A stretch of 64,000 bases of DNA from Roseobacter sp. Lineage in GTDB: Bacteria > Pseudomonadota > Alphaproteobacteria > Rhodobacterales > Rhodobacteraceae. The stretch spans positions 186,001 to 250,000 of the forward strand of contig JADFAE010000010.1 of the NCBI GenBank assembly GCA_015665415.1, read 5' to 3'. The notes beneath the pieces are model-generated. The model did no database searches and was not told the origin of the DNA. It worked only from the letters and a program-made list of their open reading frames with translations. A program made the translations under genes and the position numbers. Below, piece after piece: positions 1-7,782 of this stretch (position 1 is the first letter of the stretch; every line of letters begins with the position of its first letter).

Positions 1-1523
1 GTGGTGCCTCACCATTCCATGAGTATTCCATGCGCCAAGCCATCGAAGAAGGCTTCATCATGAATGTCTTGGAGAATTACACGACCTATATGCGGTTCTT
101 TGGCCTCGTCAAAGACGTAGAAAACGACCCAGCGGTTCCACGTAAGAAAGCGATCAAAGAACTTAGTCGCTTTATGCACTTGCATCCCCATAACATCGAA
201 CAGGTCGTGGCAGTCATAATTGACCATTTCAGAACCAGTGTGATGCACGAGATCGGTGGAAAGGCCAAAGCAATGGTCGTTACTGGGTCACGATTGGAAG
301 CGGTGAAATACAAGCTTGCTTTTGATAAGTATATTCGGGAACGGGGATATTCGGGTATCAAATCCCTCGTGGCTTTCTCTGGAACAGTCGAGGATCCAGA
401 TATCCCAGATTCAGCCTATACAGAAGTTGGCCTAAACGACGGGCTCTCCGAAAAAGAACTGCCAGAGACCTTTGGTGGCGACAACTATAGGGTATTGATT
501 GTAGCCGAGAAATACCAAACTGGGTTCGATCAACCTTTGCTACAGACGATGTATGTGGTCAAAAAACTCGCTGGGGTTCAGGCTGTTCAAACGCTTTCAC
601 GCCTTAACAGGCGAGCGGAGGGAAAGACCCGAACATTCGTTTTGGATTTCGCTAACGAAGAGGAGGATATTTACGAAGCCTTTAAGCCTTACTTTGAAGC
701 AACGCCTGTTGGCGAGAATGCGGACCCGCAAAAACTAAATGATTTGCAACACCAAGTGCTGAGCTGGGCCATTTTCACAGAGTCAGAGGTGCAAGCTTTT
801 TCCGCTGTTTGGTATGGGAAAAAACGAGATCATTCAGGTGGCGATCATAGACGTATGAATGCGATTCTCGACCCATGTGTGGAAGCGTTCAAGCAAAGAG
901 AAGAAGCAGAGCGGGAGGAGTTCCGCGGACAAGTAACTGCATTTAGAAACCTCTATTCGTTTCTCTCTCAAATAATACCGTATCAAGACAGTGATCTTGA
1001 GAGGTTCTACACCTTCGTACGCAATCTGCTTACAAAACTACCTCCGTCAAGTGATGCTGTCGCGTTCACTTTGGATGATGAGGTGGCTTTACAGTATTTC
1101 CGTGTTCAACAGATGAGCGACGGTTCCATCGATTTGACTGACGGTGAGGCAGACCCATTGAAGGGGCCGACTGATGTGGGGACAGCTGCAAGAAAAGACG
1201 AAGAAGTTAATCTCTCGTCTCTGGTTGATAAGTTAAACGAACGTTTTGGAACCGACTTTACCAAGGCAGACCAGTTGTTCTTTGACCAAATTGAAGCCTC
1301 TGCAGGGCAGAATGGCAAGATTGTAGAGGCAGTCTTTGCTAATGAATTCGGGAATTTTGAAGCGTTTTTCGCCAGAATTTTGGATGACTTGGTGATCAAC
1401 CGGATGGACGGGAATGAAGATATTGCTTCCCGTGTGATGACCGATGATACATTCAGGGAGCTGACGCAAAAGCACTTGGCTCGAAAAGTGTACGATAGCG
1501 TTAAGCGTCAAAGGGAACACTAA
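1..1523 (+). CDS. hsdR: Type I restriction enzyme R subunit, C-terminal part (5' end outside window)
   Basis: HsdR is the ATP-dependent DNA translocase and endonuclease subunit of type I restriction systems. The frame is open to the left edge (first full codon at base 3), so the N-terminal nuclease domain and helicase domain 1 lie outside. Visible are the helicase domain 2 region, with FHEYSMRQAIEEGF at the start, the motif V-like stretch VAEKYQTGFDQPLLQTMYV (about residues 160-180 of the visible part) and the motif VI-like AVQTLSRLNR. A long C-terminal domain follows that normally contacts the methylase complex. No hsdM or hsdS is seen downstream, so they must be to the left or absent. The gene ends 73 bp from the 3' end of a tRNA-Cys, which fits an island boundary. 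Family call is strong; completeness cannot be judged. Confidence 0.88.
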   Translation, partial: GASPFHEYSMRQAIEEGFIMNVLENYTTYMRFFGLVKDVENDPAVPRKKAIKELSRFMHLHPHNIEQVVAVIIDHFRTSVMHEIGGKAKAMVVTGSRLEAVKYKLAFDKYIRERGYSGIKSLVAFSGTVEDPDIPDSAYTEVGLNDGLSEKELPETFGGDNYRVLIVAEKYQTGFDQPLLQTMYVVKKLAGVQAVQTLSRLNRRAEGKTRTFVLDFANEEEDIYEAFKPYFEATPVGENADPQKLNDLQHQVLSWAIFTESEVQAFSAVWYGKKRDHSGGDHRRMNAILDPCVEAFKQREEAEREEFRGQVTAFRNLYSFLSQIIPYQDSDLERFYTFVRNLLTKLPPSSDAVAFTLDDEVALQYFRVQQMSDGSIDLTDGEADPLKGPTDVGTAARKDEEVNLSSLVDKLNERFGTDFTKADQLFFDQIEASAGQNGKIVEAVFANEFGNFEAFFARILDDLVINRMDGNEDIASRVMTDDTFRELTQKHLARKVYDSVKRQREH

Positions 1524-1596
1524 AGGCGAGCCTTATGGGGGCAACAGGGGGTCTGCCCCACAAATCTCTTTTATCTCTTTGTTTTTAAATGAAAAT

Positions 1597-1670
1597 TGGA
1601 GGCGAGTACCGGAATCGAACCGGTGTACACGGATTTGCAATCCGCTGCGTCACCACTCCGCCAACTCGCC
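1597..1670 (-). tRNA. tRNA-Cys (GCA)
   Basis: Read on the minus strand the sequence folds as a cloverleaf with acceptor arm GGCGAGT/ACTCGCC, anticodon loop TTGCAAA (anticodon GCA), T-loop GGTTCGATTCC, discriminator U and an encoded CCA end (1597-1599). The 3' end faces hsdR; the 5' side faces the integrase and phage remnants. Confidence 0.96.
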
Positions 1671-1726
1671 TTTTCAATGACTTAACCGTAGCGGGTGGTG
1701 TCCTGCCACACTGTCTGCCGCACGTT

Positions 1727-1948
1727 CTAATTTTCTTCGCGGGTGTGCGCAACCCCAAAAGTGGCTCTTTTTGCCTGTGCAGTCCTTGCTCTCAGTTTCT
1801 GTCTTTCAGCGCGCGTATAATGTTGAACCATCTTGATACTTTGGCCAGTTACGGCGGCAATTTGTTCGTCGCTACAGCCCCCTCTGAGTAGTTCGGTTGC
1901 CGCTGTATAGCGCATAGCATGGTTGTCGAATTTCTGGGCGCCGAACCG
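1727..1948 (-). pseudogene. Integrase (tyrosine recombinase) C-terminal fragment
   Basis: A frame of about 70 codons on the minus strand reads FDNHAMRYTAATELLRGGCS, then DEQIAAVTGQS and MVQHYTRAERQKLRARTAQA. This matches the end of the catalytic domain of phage-type tyrosine recombinases, where the order is R-x-TAAT, then the IAAVTGHS box (here GQS, the usual His replaced by Gln) and the HYTR box with the nucleophilic Tyr. The N-terminal and central parts are missing. At its upstream end it runs directly into phage tail sequence of the opposite orientation, which marks a deletion junction near 1945. Inference: remnant of the integrase that inserted an element at the neighbouring tRNA-Cys. An active enzyme is excluded by length. 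Confidence 0.6.
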
Positions 1949-1950
1949 AC

Positions 1951-2040
1951 GAGGAGACCATCGCGCGCCTGGTCATGCGCGAATTGAACCACAGAGACAG
2001 CGAGCGGCGCGCTGATCTACACGACGGGGTGGACTACTGA
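1951..2040 (+). pseudogene. 3' end of a phage tail gene (probably tape measure)
   Basis: About 30 codons (ending ADLHDGVDY-stop) lie in frame directly before gpU and share the TGATG stop/start overlap with it. In P2-like prophages of this family the gene before U encodes the tail tape-measure protein, so this is most likely its last few residues. Everything upstream is lost at the junction with the integrase fragment. The assignment rests on position rather than on a recognisable domain. Confidence 0.4.
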
Positions 2041-2471
2041 TGCAGCTTGGAATGGTCATGATGGCGCTGGGTGTGTTTCGCTTTGGTATCTCGAGCGGCT
2101 CCTATCAAAACTTCTCGCGCTCGGCCTCCTATCGTTGGGACAAGGTCAATCGCATTGGCCGCACCCCTGCCCTCCAGTTCACTGGTCCGGATGCTGAAAC
2201 CATCAAACTTGAAGGGGTGATTTACCCCCACTTTAAAGGCGGTTTAAGGCAGGTTGAATTGATGCGTCTGCGGGCCAAGGTTGCCCAACCCATGATGATG
2301 GTCGATGGGCTTGGCTGGATCTGGGACCGATGGGTGATTGACCAGGTCGAAGAGCGCAAAAGCGTGTTCCTCAGAGACGGTGCGCCCCGCAAGATCGAAT
2401 TCACCCTTTCCCTGAAATCCTACGGCAAAGACAACGGCGTCTTGTCGTCCTTCCTTGGGGGGCTGTCATGA
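2040..2471 (+). CDS. P2 GpU-like phage tail protein
   Basis: This 143-residue protein matches the P2 GpU family, a tail-completion protein of contractile-tailed phages. Typical features are the N-terminal MQLGMVMMALGVFRF, the central RIGRTPALQFTGPDAETIKLEG and the WVIDQVEERKSVF motif. Length is normal for the family, so the gene looks intact. It starts by overlapping the previous stop (TGATG) and its end overlaps the next gene by 4 bp, which preserves the usual phage operon packing. With the rest of the prophage absent it has no evident role now, unless it belongs to a tail-derived bacteriocin, for which there is no support here. Confidence 0.85.
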   Translation: MQLGMVMMALGVFRFGISSGSYQNFSRSASYRWDKVNRIGRTPALQFTGPDAETIKLEGVIYPHFKGGLRQVELMRLRAKVAQPMMMVDGLGWIWDRWVIDQVEERKSVFLRDGAPRKIEFTLSLKSYGKDNGVLSSFLGGLS

Positions 2472-2659
2472 CCGACTACCGCACGACCGAAGGCGATATG
2501 GTTGATGAAATTTGTAAGGCTCATTACGGCGACGAAACCATGACTGTTGCCGTCTATGAGGCCAATCCCGGTTTGGCCACGCTTGGTTCCATTCTGCCAA
2601 AGAGGCTGGAAATCACCCTGCCTGAAAAAGAACCGGAACCCGTGCGGCAAAGCGGGTAG
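2468..2659 (+). CDS. P2 GpX-like phage tail protein
   Basis: This 63-residue protein (starting MTDYRTTEGDMVDEICKAHY) has the small LysM-like fold signature of phage tail protein X, including the ending VYEANPGLATLGSILPKRLE, which resembles the typical 'ANPGLA..G..LP.G..I.LP' pattern. ATGA overlap with gpU shows translational coupling. In complete P2-like prophages the late-control gene D follows, but no trace of D is visible downstream. It is therefore the last surviving gene of the prophage scar. Confidence 0.82.
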   Translation: MTDYRTTEGDMVDEICKAHYGDETMTVAVYEANPGLATLGSILPKRLEITLPEKEPEPVRQSG

Positions 2660-2712
2660 TCACGGGGCTGGTTTCGGCATAGAAATCAGGGAATTCTCGA
2701 AAAGTAAGTTGC

Positions 2713-2751
2713 TGCAATGGGAAGTGTCCCGTACTGCAACGGGAAGTGTCC
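2713..2751. repeat. Near-tandem 17-bp direct repeat in the gap after the phage genes
   Basis: Two copies of TGCAAYGGGAAGTGTCC lie at 2713-2729 and 2735-2751, 22 bp apart, differing at one base. The 295-bp gap 2660-2954 that contains them has no credible gene; its right half holds the operator-like motifs described separately. The repeat could be the outer edge of a lost mobile element or a binding site; neither can be shown. Confidence 0.4.
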
Positions 2752-2853
2752 TGCTACAGCTACAAGTCGTCCCAGCCCCTCATGTGTCGAGCGTAGAAAC
2801 GCTAGTGCAAAAATTGAAAAAATTTCAAATGTATTCAACGCCCCAAGCCATCA

Positions 2854-2931
2854 ATGTGAAAAAGATTTACATAAGATCTTGAAGCAGGAAGCCCGGGTGC
2901 CAATATCCAGTAATGTGAACGGAATTTACAT
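2854..2931 (+). promoter_or_regulatory. Two identical-pattern operator-like motifs before the DUF2852 gene
   Basis: The 19-bp pattern ATGTGAA-N5-TTTACAT occurs at 2854-2872 and again at 2913-2931, with different 5-bp centres (AAAGA and CGGAA) but identical arms. The arms are inverted apart from one base (ATGTgAA versus ATGTaAA). The second copy ends 23 bp before the DUF2852 start codon, in a position to cover the promoter or leader. Conserved arms with a variable centre argue for a dimeric repressor or activator. I do not recognise the regulator. Confidence 0.5.
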
Positions 2932-2954
2932 CACTCAAAACCTGGAGACACAAG

Positions 2955-3404
2955 ATGACAACGATGACCTCAACCGCCTCTTCTGCCAGCCAGCAGGGCT
3001 GGTTTACCCGGTCCGAAGCCTGGTTGGACAGCAAGGGCAAAGGCGCCTGGATTGCCGCGATGGTTCTGGGCTTCGTCTTCTTCTGGCCCATCGGCCTCGC
3101 CCTTCTCTTTTACATGATCTGGAGCAAACGCATGTTCAGCAAATCCTGCCGCAGCCATAGCCGCAAAGCCTGGAGCCGCCACGGAATGTCGGCGATGAAA
3201 TCCTCTGGCAACACCGCTTTTGATGCCTACAAGGAAGACACCCTGCGGCGCCTGGAGCAGGAACAGAGTGATTTCGAGACCTTCCTGCAACGTCTTCGTG
3301 ATGCCAAGGACAAGGCCGAATTCGACGAGTTCATGGACGAACGCAGCGCCGCCCCGGATCCATCCGAAGACAGCGTCGATGACAGTGCTGCAAAGACCCA
3401 CTAA
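2955..3404 (+). CDS. DUF2852 domain membrane protein
   Basis: A 149-residue protein of unknown function. One hydrophobic segment at about residues 32-55 (AWIAAMVLGFVFFWPIGLAL) is followed by a basic stretch and then a Glu/Lys-rich helical tail (about 85-135) that probably forms a coiled coil. This matches the DUF2852 family found mainly in Rhizobiales and Rhodobacteraceae. The ATG at 2955 has a GGAG-type ribosome site at 2944. Two operator-like motifs lie upstream. The following RDD gene is in the same direction and may be co-transcribed. The family has no known function. Confidence 0.8.
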   Translation: MTTMTSTASSASQQGWFTRSEAWLDSKGKGAWIAAMVLGFVFFWPIGLALLFYMIWSKRMFSKSCRSHSRKAWSRHGMSAMKSSGNTAFDAYKEDTLRRLEQEQSDFETFLQRLRDAKDKAEFDEFMDERSAAPDPSEDSVDDSAAKTH

Positions 3405-3491
3405 TCAGAACCAATAACCTTTCCGTGCCCCGGACCTATCCCGGTGGGGCGCGGAGTTTTCAAACCATCAGCACCGCAAAAAGGACCCAAC

Positions 3492-3923
3492 ATGACCGCC
3501 CTGCCCGACCCTGACTATCAGGCCGAATTCTACGCTTCTGTTGCCCCAAAACGACTGGTGGCCTGGGTCATCGACAGTATCCTCATCGTCGGGCTGAGCC
3601 TGTTGGCGGTGCTGTTTACCGCCTTTGTCGGGTTGTTCATCTGGCCGCTGCTCTATCTGGTCATCGGCTTTGTCTATCGCGCGGTCACCATTGCCAATGG
3701 CTCTGCCACTTTGGGCATGCGCTTTGCTGGCATCGAGTTGCGGGACCTATCGGGGCGTCGTCTCGATACCGGTCAGGCGGTGCTGCACACGGCGGGTTAC
3801 AGCCTGTCACTGGCGGTTCCGATCCTGCAGGTGATCTCGGTCATCATGATGCTGACCACCTCCCGCGGTCAGGGGCTGAGCGACGCTGTGCTGGGTACCG
3901 CCATGCTCAACCGGCGCGCCTGA
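3492..3923 (+). CDS. RDD family membrane protein
   Basis: A 143-residue inner-membrane protein with the RDD signature: the Arg-containing first segment (PKRLVAWVIDSILIVGLSLL), a central GSATLGMRFAGIELRD and three predicted membrane spans (about 22-44, 50-70, 98-120). RDD proteins are small membrane proteins, some of them implicated in ion transport; no specific substrate can be inferred. The ATG at 3492 is preferred over an earlier in-frame codon because AAGGAC lies 8-13 bp upstream and the family begins there. A strong hairpin follows the stop codon. Confidence 0.82.
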   Translation: MTALPDPDYQAEFYASVAPKRLVAWVIDSILIVGLSLLAVLFTAFVGLFIWPLLYLVIGFVYRAVTIANGSATLGMRFAGIELRDLSGRRLDTGQAVLHTAGYSLSLAVPILQVISVIMMLTTSRGQGLSDAVLGTAMLNRRA

Positions 3924-3932
3924 CCCCGCATC

Positions 3933-3959
3933 AGGTGAGGGGGGAAGCCCCCCTCACCT
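3933..3959 (+). terminator. Hairpin terminator after the RDD gene
   Basis: A perfect 12-bp stem (AGGTGAGGGGGG paired with CCCCCCTCACCT) with an AAG loop starts 10 bp after the stop codon. There is no T-run behind it, so it may act as a transcript-end stabiliser or a weak terminator. Confidence 0.6.
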
Positions 3960-4110
3960 ACCCCCATTGCACCAAGGCCGGAGGCGCGTTCAATCAGGTC
4001 AGATCACTGCGCCTTAACCATGTCTCACTGCTGACTTGGCGCGAAGGGCACCCATTGCTATCCTGAGCGGGACTTCTATTATCAAGAGACCCTCTCAAGA
4101 TCAGCTCCAG

Positions 4111-4935
4111 ATGCGCCATACACTTCCCATTGCTCCACAGTTCTATGTGACGGCTCCGCAGCCCTGCCCCTATCTGCAAAACCGGATGGAGCGAAAGCTT
4201 TTCACCTCGTTGCAGGGAGATGGCGCCGAGCAGTTGAACAACAGCCTGTCCCATCAGGGGTTCCGGCGCTCGCAGAATGTGCTGTATCGGCCCTCCTGTT
4301 CGGAGTGTTCCGCCTGCCTGTCGGCGCGGATCGATGTCAGCGCCTTTGTCAGCAAGCGCAGTCAGAAACGGATCCTCAAGCGCAACGATTATCTGGTGCG
4401 CAGGGCAACATCGCCCTGGGCCACAGAGGATCAATATGCCCTGTTTCGCCGGTATCTCGACAGTCGCCATTCCGATGGTGGCATGGCGGACATGGATGTC
4501 TTTGAATATGCAGCAATGATCGAAGAGACCCCGATCCGCAGCCGGGTGGTGGAATACACCGAGCCGCAGTTCAACGGATTGGTGGCGGTTTCGCTCACCG
4601 ACGTGCTCGAAGACGGGCTGAGCATGGTCTATTCCTTCTTTGACCCTGACCTGCAGCAAAACTCGCTGGGCACCTACATGATCCTCGATCATATCGAGAT
4701 CGCCCGCGACGCTGGCCTGCCCTATGTCTATCTTGGCTACTGGGTGCCGGGCAGCAGCAAGATGGGCTACAAGGAAAAATTCTCAGGCCTTGAGGTCTAC
4801 CACGACGGCATGTGGAAAAAGATGCAGGATCCGGCCGAATTTGCCGAAAGCACGCATCCGCTGTCGACCGATCCGATTGCCGAACAGGTGGCCAATATCC
4901 ACTTGCCAGAGCAACCGGTGCATCGGCGCAGATGA
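4111..4935 (+). CDS. bpt: Aspartate/glutamate leucyltransferase
   Basis: A 274-residue cytosolic aminoacyl-tRNA-protein transferase of the Bpt type, which adds leucine from Leu-tRNA to N-terminal Asp or Glu and so marks proteins for ClpS/ClpAP degradation (bacterial N-end rule). The N-terminal domain shows [16 protein letters not shown] and the cysteine motif [15 protein letters not shown]; the C-terminal GNAT-like domain has [20 protein letters not shown]. Length fits the family. [14 protein letters not shown] is the conserved N-terminus, so the start at 4111 is preferred over one 75 bp earlier. The stop overlaps the start of the next gene (ATGA). Confidence 0.93.
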   Translation: MRHTLPIAPQFYVTAPQPCPYLQNRMERKLFTSLQGDGAEQLNNSLSHQGFRRSQNVLYRPSCSECSACLSARIDVSAFVSKRSQKRILKRNDYLVRRATSPWATEDQYALFRRYLDSRHSDGGMADMDVFEYAAMIEETPIRSRVVEYTEPQFNGLVAVSLTDVLEDGLSMVYSFFDPDLQQNSLGTYMILDHIEIARDAGLPYVYLGYWVPGSSKMGYKEKFSGLEVYHDGMWKKMQDPAEFAESTHPLSTDPIAEQVANIHLPEQPVHRRR

Positions 4936-5363
4936 CCTCAATGCCGCAGCAGGCCCTGCATGCCGTGTCCCTCGTGGTTCCCGATTATGACGCAGCCATT
5001 GCATTTTATTGCGGCGCGCTTGGCTGGCAGTTGGCTGAGGATATTGATCAGGGCGACAAACGCTGGGTGCGCATCCTGCCCCCCGGAGCCAGCCAGGGCA
5101 GTCTGATCCTGGCCCGTGCCTCGACATCCCGACAGCAGGCAGCCATCGGTGATCAGTTTGGTGGCCGGGTTGGATTGTTCCTAACCACCGATGATTTTGC
5201 CCGGGATTACGCCGCAATGCAGGCGCGTGGCGTCCATTTCGAAGAACAGCCACGGCACGAAGGCTATGGTATCGTTGCCGTCTGGCGCGATCCTTTTGGC
5301 AATCGCTGGGATCTGCTGCAACTCACCTCTGAACATGCCACCGTTTCTGCATCCCAACCCTAG
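4932..5363 (+). CDS. VOC (glyoxalase/bleomycin-resistance) family protein
   Basis: A 143-residue protein with two vicinal-oxygen-chelate half repeats: [23 protein letters not shown] at the N-terminus and the typical end [24 protein letters not shown] proteins bind a metal and cover lyases, dioxygenases and resistance proteins, so the name gives the fold only. The first metal-ligand His is visible at residue 10 and a Glu-type ligand could be E78 or nearby, but the substrate cannot be read. It is translationally coupled to bpt by ATGA overlap. Confidence 0.8.
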   Translation: MTSMPQQALHAVSLVVPDYDAAIAFYCGALGWQLAEDIDQGDKRWVRILPPGASQGSLILARASTSRQQAAIGDQFGGRVGLFLTTDDFARDYAAMQARGVHFEEQPRHEGYGIVAVWRDPFGNRWDLLQLTSEHATVSASQP

Positions 5364-5392
5364 CCTTTTGGCATCACAGGGGCCTATCCGGC

Positions 5393-6436
5393 CTATTGGA
5401 TGACCGCGCTGACCCATTCCTGCAAAAATGTCTCCCGCTTGAGCCGATCAAGATAGCTCATCAAGGCAGGGCCCAGCGAAATTGTCGGTGGCTGCGGGCC
5501 GGCCCCAGCAGAGATCAAAGGTGGCAGCACAAGCCCGTCGCGCGCGCCGCGGCCCGATTGCAGGTTCAGCAAATGGCGCATGAAGGCCTTGGCCAGATCC
5601 GGCTGCGCCGCCTGGCGCGGGACAAAACCGGTCCGCATCATCGTGGTGGGAAAGTCGGCAGGCAGCACCACTGCCAAAGTCTCGCCACTCTCAGCGCGGG
5701 CCGTCGCGTAACTGCCCAACACATTGTAAGCGACCGCAATCTCCCCCGAGGCAAGATCATCGATCATCTCACCCGAACAACAGTAGAGACGGGTGTCAAG
5801 GTTGCCCATCACCTCCATCAGGCGCCAATAGGTCTCTGAGGCGCGCGCATCCTGGGTGGCAAAAAGATAGCCCAGCCCTGATTGGCGAATATCATAGGTG
5901 CCTAGCCGGTTGCGAAACACGGCGGGACGGGCCCGCAGCGCTTCGATCAGCTCTTGCCGGGTTTGGGGCAAGGCCTGGCCAGCAAAGGCCGCGCGGTTGA
6001 TCACAATTGCAGCGGGCTCGACAGTAAAGGCAAAGAGGCTGTGCCGCCACTGCGCCCACTCCGGCGTGGACAGATCGGAAATGGGCTGGGCATAGCCATC
6101 ATTGGTCAGTTTGAATTGCAGATCCATGGCACTGGAGATCACCAGATCAAATCCGCCCGGGCTGTCGCGAAAAATACGATCTATTTCAGCGGTTCCGGCC
6201 ACCAGATACTCCACCGAAGTCCTGGGGTGATCGAGCAGATAGCTGGCAATGATTGGCGCAAAAAACGAGGTATCGGTACTGGACAGGATCCTGAACTGCT
6301 GGCCCGGCTCTACCGCATCAGGATCATATCCTGCGCCGTGAAACAGCTGCTGATCCTCCCAGACCAGAGCCGAGCTGTCCTGCGCCACCAGCGCAAACGG
6401 CCAAAGCCAAAGGATCAAACAGAAAAGATAACGCAT
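5393..6436 (-). CDS. Periplasmic substrate-binding-like protein coupled to the TctDE sensor
   Basis: A 347-residue secreted protein with a clear Sec signal peptide (MRYLFCLILWLWPFALVAQ) and the fold signature of type II extracellular solute-binding proteins (FRILSSTDTSFFAPIIASYL, then GGFDLVISSAMDL, then VAYNVLGSYATA). Its start lies inside the 3' end of the histidine kinase gene (22-bp overlap), so it is translated with the tctD-tctE genes and not with a transporter. That arrangement suggests it serves as a ligand-presenting partner of the kinase rather than as a transport component. Two adjacent cysteines (LYCCSGEM) might form a disulfide. An ordinary ABC binding protein is the alternative, but no ABC permease is nearby. 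Confidence 0.72.
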   Translation of the reverse strand: MRYLFCLILWLWPFALVAQDSSALVWEDQQLFHGAGYDPDAVEPGQQFRILSSTDTSFFAPIIASYLLDHPRTSVEYLVAGTAEIDRIFRDSPGGFDLVISSAMDLQFKLTNDGYAQPISDLSTPEWAQWRHSLFAFTVEPAAIVINRAAFAGQALPQTRQELIEALRARPAVFRNRLGTYDIRQSGLGYLFATQDARASETYWRLMEVMGNLDTRLYCCSGEMIDDLASGEIAVAYNVLGSYATARAESGETLAVVLPADFPTTMMRTGFVPRQAAQPDLAKAFMRHLLNLQSGRGARDGLVLPPLISAGAGPQPPTISLGPALMSYLDRLKRETFLQEWVSAVIQ

Positions 6437-7782
6437 GCGCCGCCCTCTTGCAGATTTGACAGGGTCAGGCTGCCGCCATGGGCCACTGCCACATCCTGAG
6501 CAATGGTCAAGCCAAGGCCCGATCCTATGGTCCCTTCGGCGTTGTGCCCCCGCGAAAAGCGCAGCGCCAGATCATCGATTTCATCTTCGGGAAAGCCTGG
6601 CCCCTGATCGCGCACCTCCACCGTGGCACCGGGATCCCGCCGGACACATACCGCAATCACGCTCTCGCTTGGGGAATATTTCAGGGCATTATCAATCAGG
6701 TTGCGAATGGCGTTCTGCAGCAAGATCGGATCGCCCAGCAGCGGCACCGGACCATCGATCTGCAAGGACAGATCAATGTCCTTCAGCTCGGCAACCGGTG
6801 TCAGGCGCAACACCAGCTCCTGCACCAGCTCCACCAGATCGAGCTCTTGGCGTTCCAGCTGATCAGCGCGAAAACTGATCATCGCATGGTCCAATAGCTG
6901 CCCTGCAGCGCGCGAGCTTTCATCGATCGCGCGGATCATCGCCCGCAGCGCCTGACGGTTTTCGTCCTGCTCAACACGTTGCAACGTTGTCTCCGCGTGC
7001 GAGCGGACAGTGGCCAGCGGTGTGCGCACGCGATGCGCAGCCTCGGCGATGAAATCCTCGGACTGGGTCAGCGATTGGTTGAGACGCGCCATCAACCGAT
7101 TGAGCGAGGCCACCAGCGGGGCCATCTCGGTTGGCACCGGCTTGGCCACCGGGCTCAGATCCTGCGGCCCCCGCCGGGTCACCGAAGAGGTCAGACGCTT
7201 GAGTGGCGCAATGGTGATGGAGGTGGCCCAGAAGGACAGCAGCACCACTAGAACAAAGAACCCAACCCCCACCGAGGCCACATTTCGCGAAATGCCGTTC
7301 AAAGTGTCGGACAGGGCATCCTGTGTCTGGGCCACCGAAACGGTAATGCGGGTTTTGACATTGGTGCCCAGCAAAGTCCGCGACGCCGTCGACATTCGCA
7401 CCGGAACACCGACATAAACGTCAGAGTGAGACTGCTGCCCGCCGCCCTCCCCCACACTGGGCAGGGGCAGGTCCTTGTATCCGGACAGCAGGGTCTCATC
7501 CCGGTAGATGGCATAAAAAACGCGATCATCCGCTGGCGTGGTGAGCATGGAGAATGAGGCATAGGGAAAATCGACTTCGACCCGCCCCTCACGCAGGACC
7601 GCGGCATCCAGGATCGAGGTGACCGAAGCCGCCAGGATGCTGTCCTGCCCCTGCTGGGCAATCTGCGCCGCATAGGCTCTGACCACACCATACAGCACCA
7701 CCGAGAGCACCGCCGCGCCGCCGATCAGGCTAACTGCAAGGCGGTGACGAAGCGAGCCCGAAACCTTGACCTGTTCATCCAT
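6415..7782 (-). CDS. tctE: TctE-type sensor histidine kinase
   Basis: A membrane histidine kinase of about 455 residues. It has a first membrane segment (about 14-36), a periplasmic domain of about 130 residues, a second membrane segment (about 170-193) and a HAMP region. The HisKA domain carries the phospho-acceptor in AEAAHRVRTPLATVRSHAE, and the ATPase domain shows N-box LIDNALKYS, G1 DQGPGFP and G2 GSGLGLTIA. These match TctE, which controls tricarboxylate uptake. The ATG at 7782 overlaps the tctD stop by 8 bp; an in-frame ATG 24 bp earlier is possible. It lies in the order tctD-tctE-periplasmic gene, divergent from tctCBA. Confidence 0.88.
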   Translation of the reverse strand: MDEQVKVSGSLRHRLAVSLIGGAAVLSVVLYGVVRAYAAQIAQQGQDSILAASVTSILDAAVLREGRVEVDFPYASFSMLTTPADDRVFYAIYRDETLLSGYKDLPLPSVGEGGGQQSHSDVYVGVPVRMSTASRTLLGTNVKTRITVSVAQTQDALSDTLNGISRNVASVGVGFFVLVVLLSFWATSITIAPLKRLTSSVTRRGPQDLSPVAKPVPTEMAPLVASLNRLMARLNQSLTQSEDFIAEAAHRVRTPLATVRSHAETTLQRVEQDENRQALRAMIRAIDESSRAAGQLLDHAMISFRADQLERQELDLVELVQELVLRLTPVAELKDIDLSLQIDGPVPLLGDPILLQNAIRNLIDNALKYSPSESVIAVCVRRDPGATVEVRDQGPGFPEDEIDDLALRFSRGHNAEGTIGSGLGLTIAQDVAVAHGGSLTLSNLQEGGACVIFSV

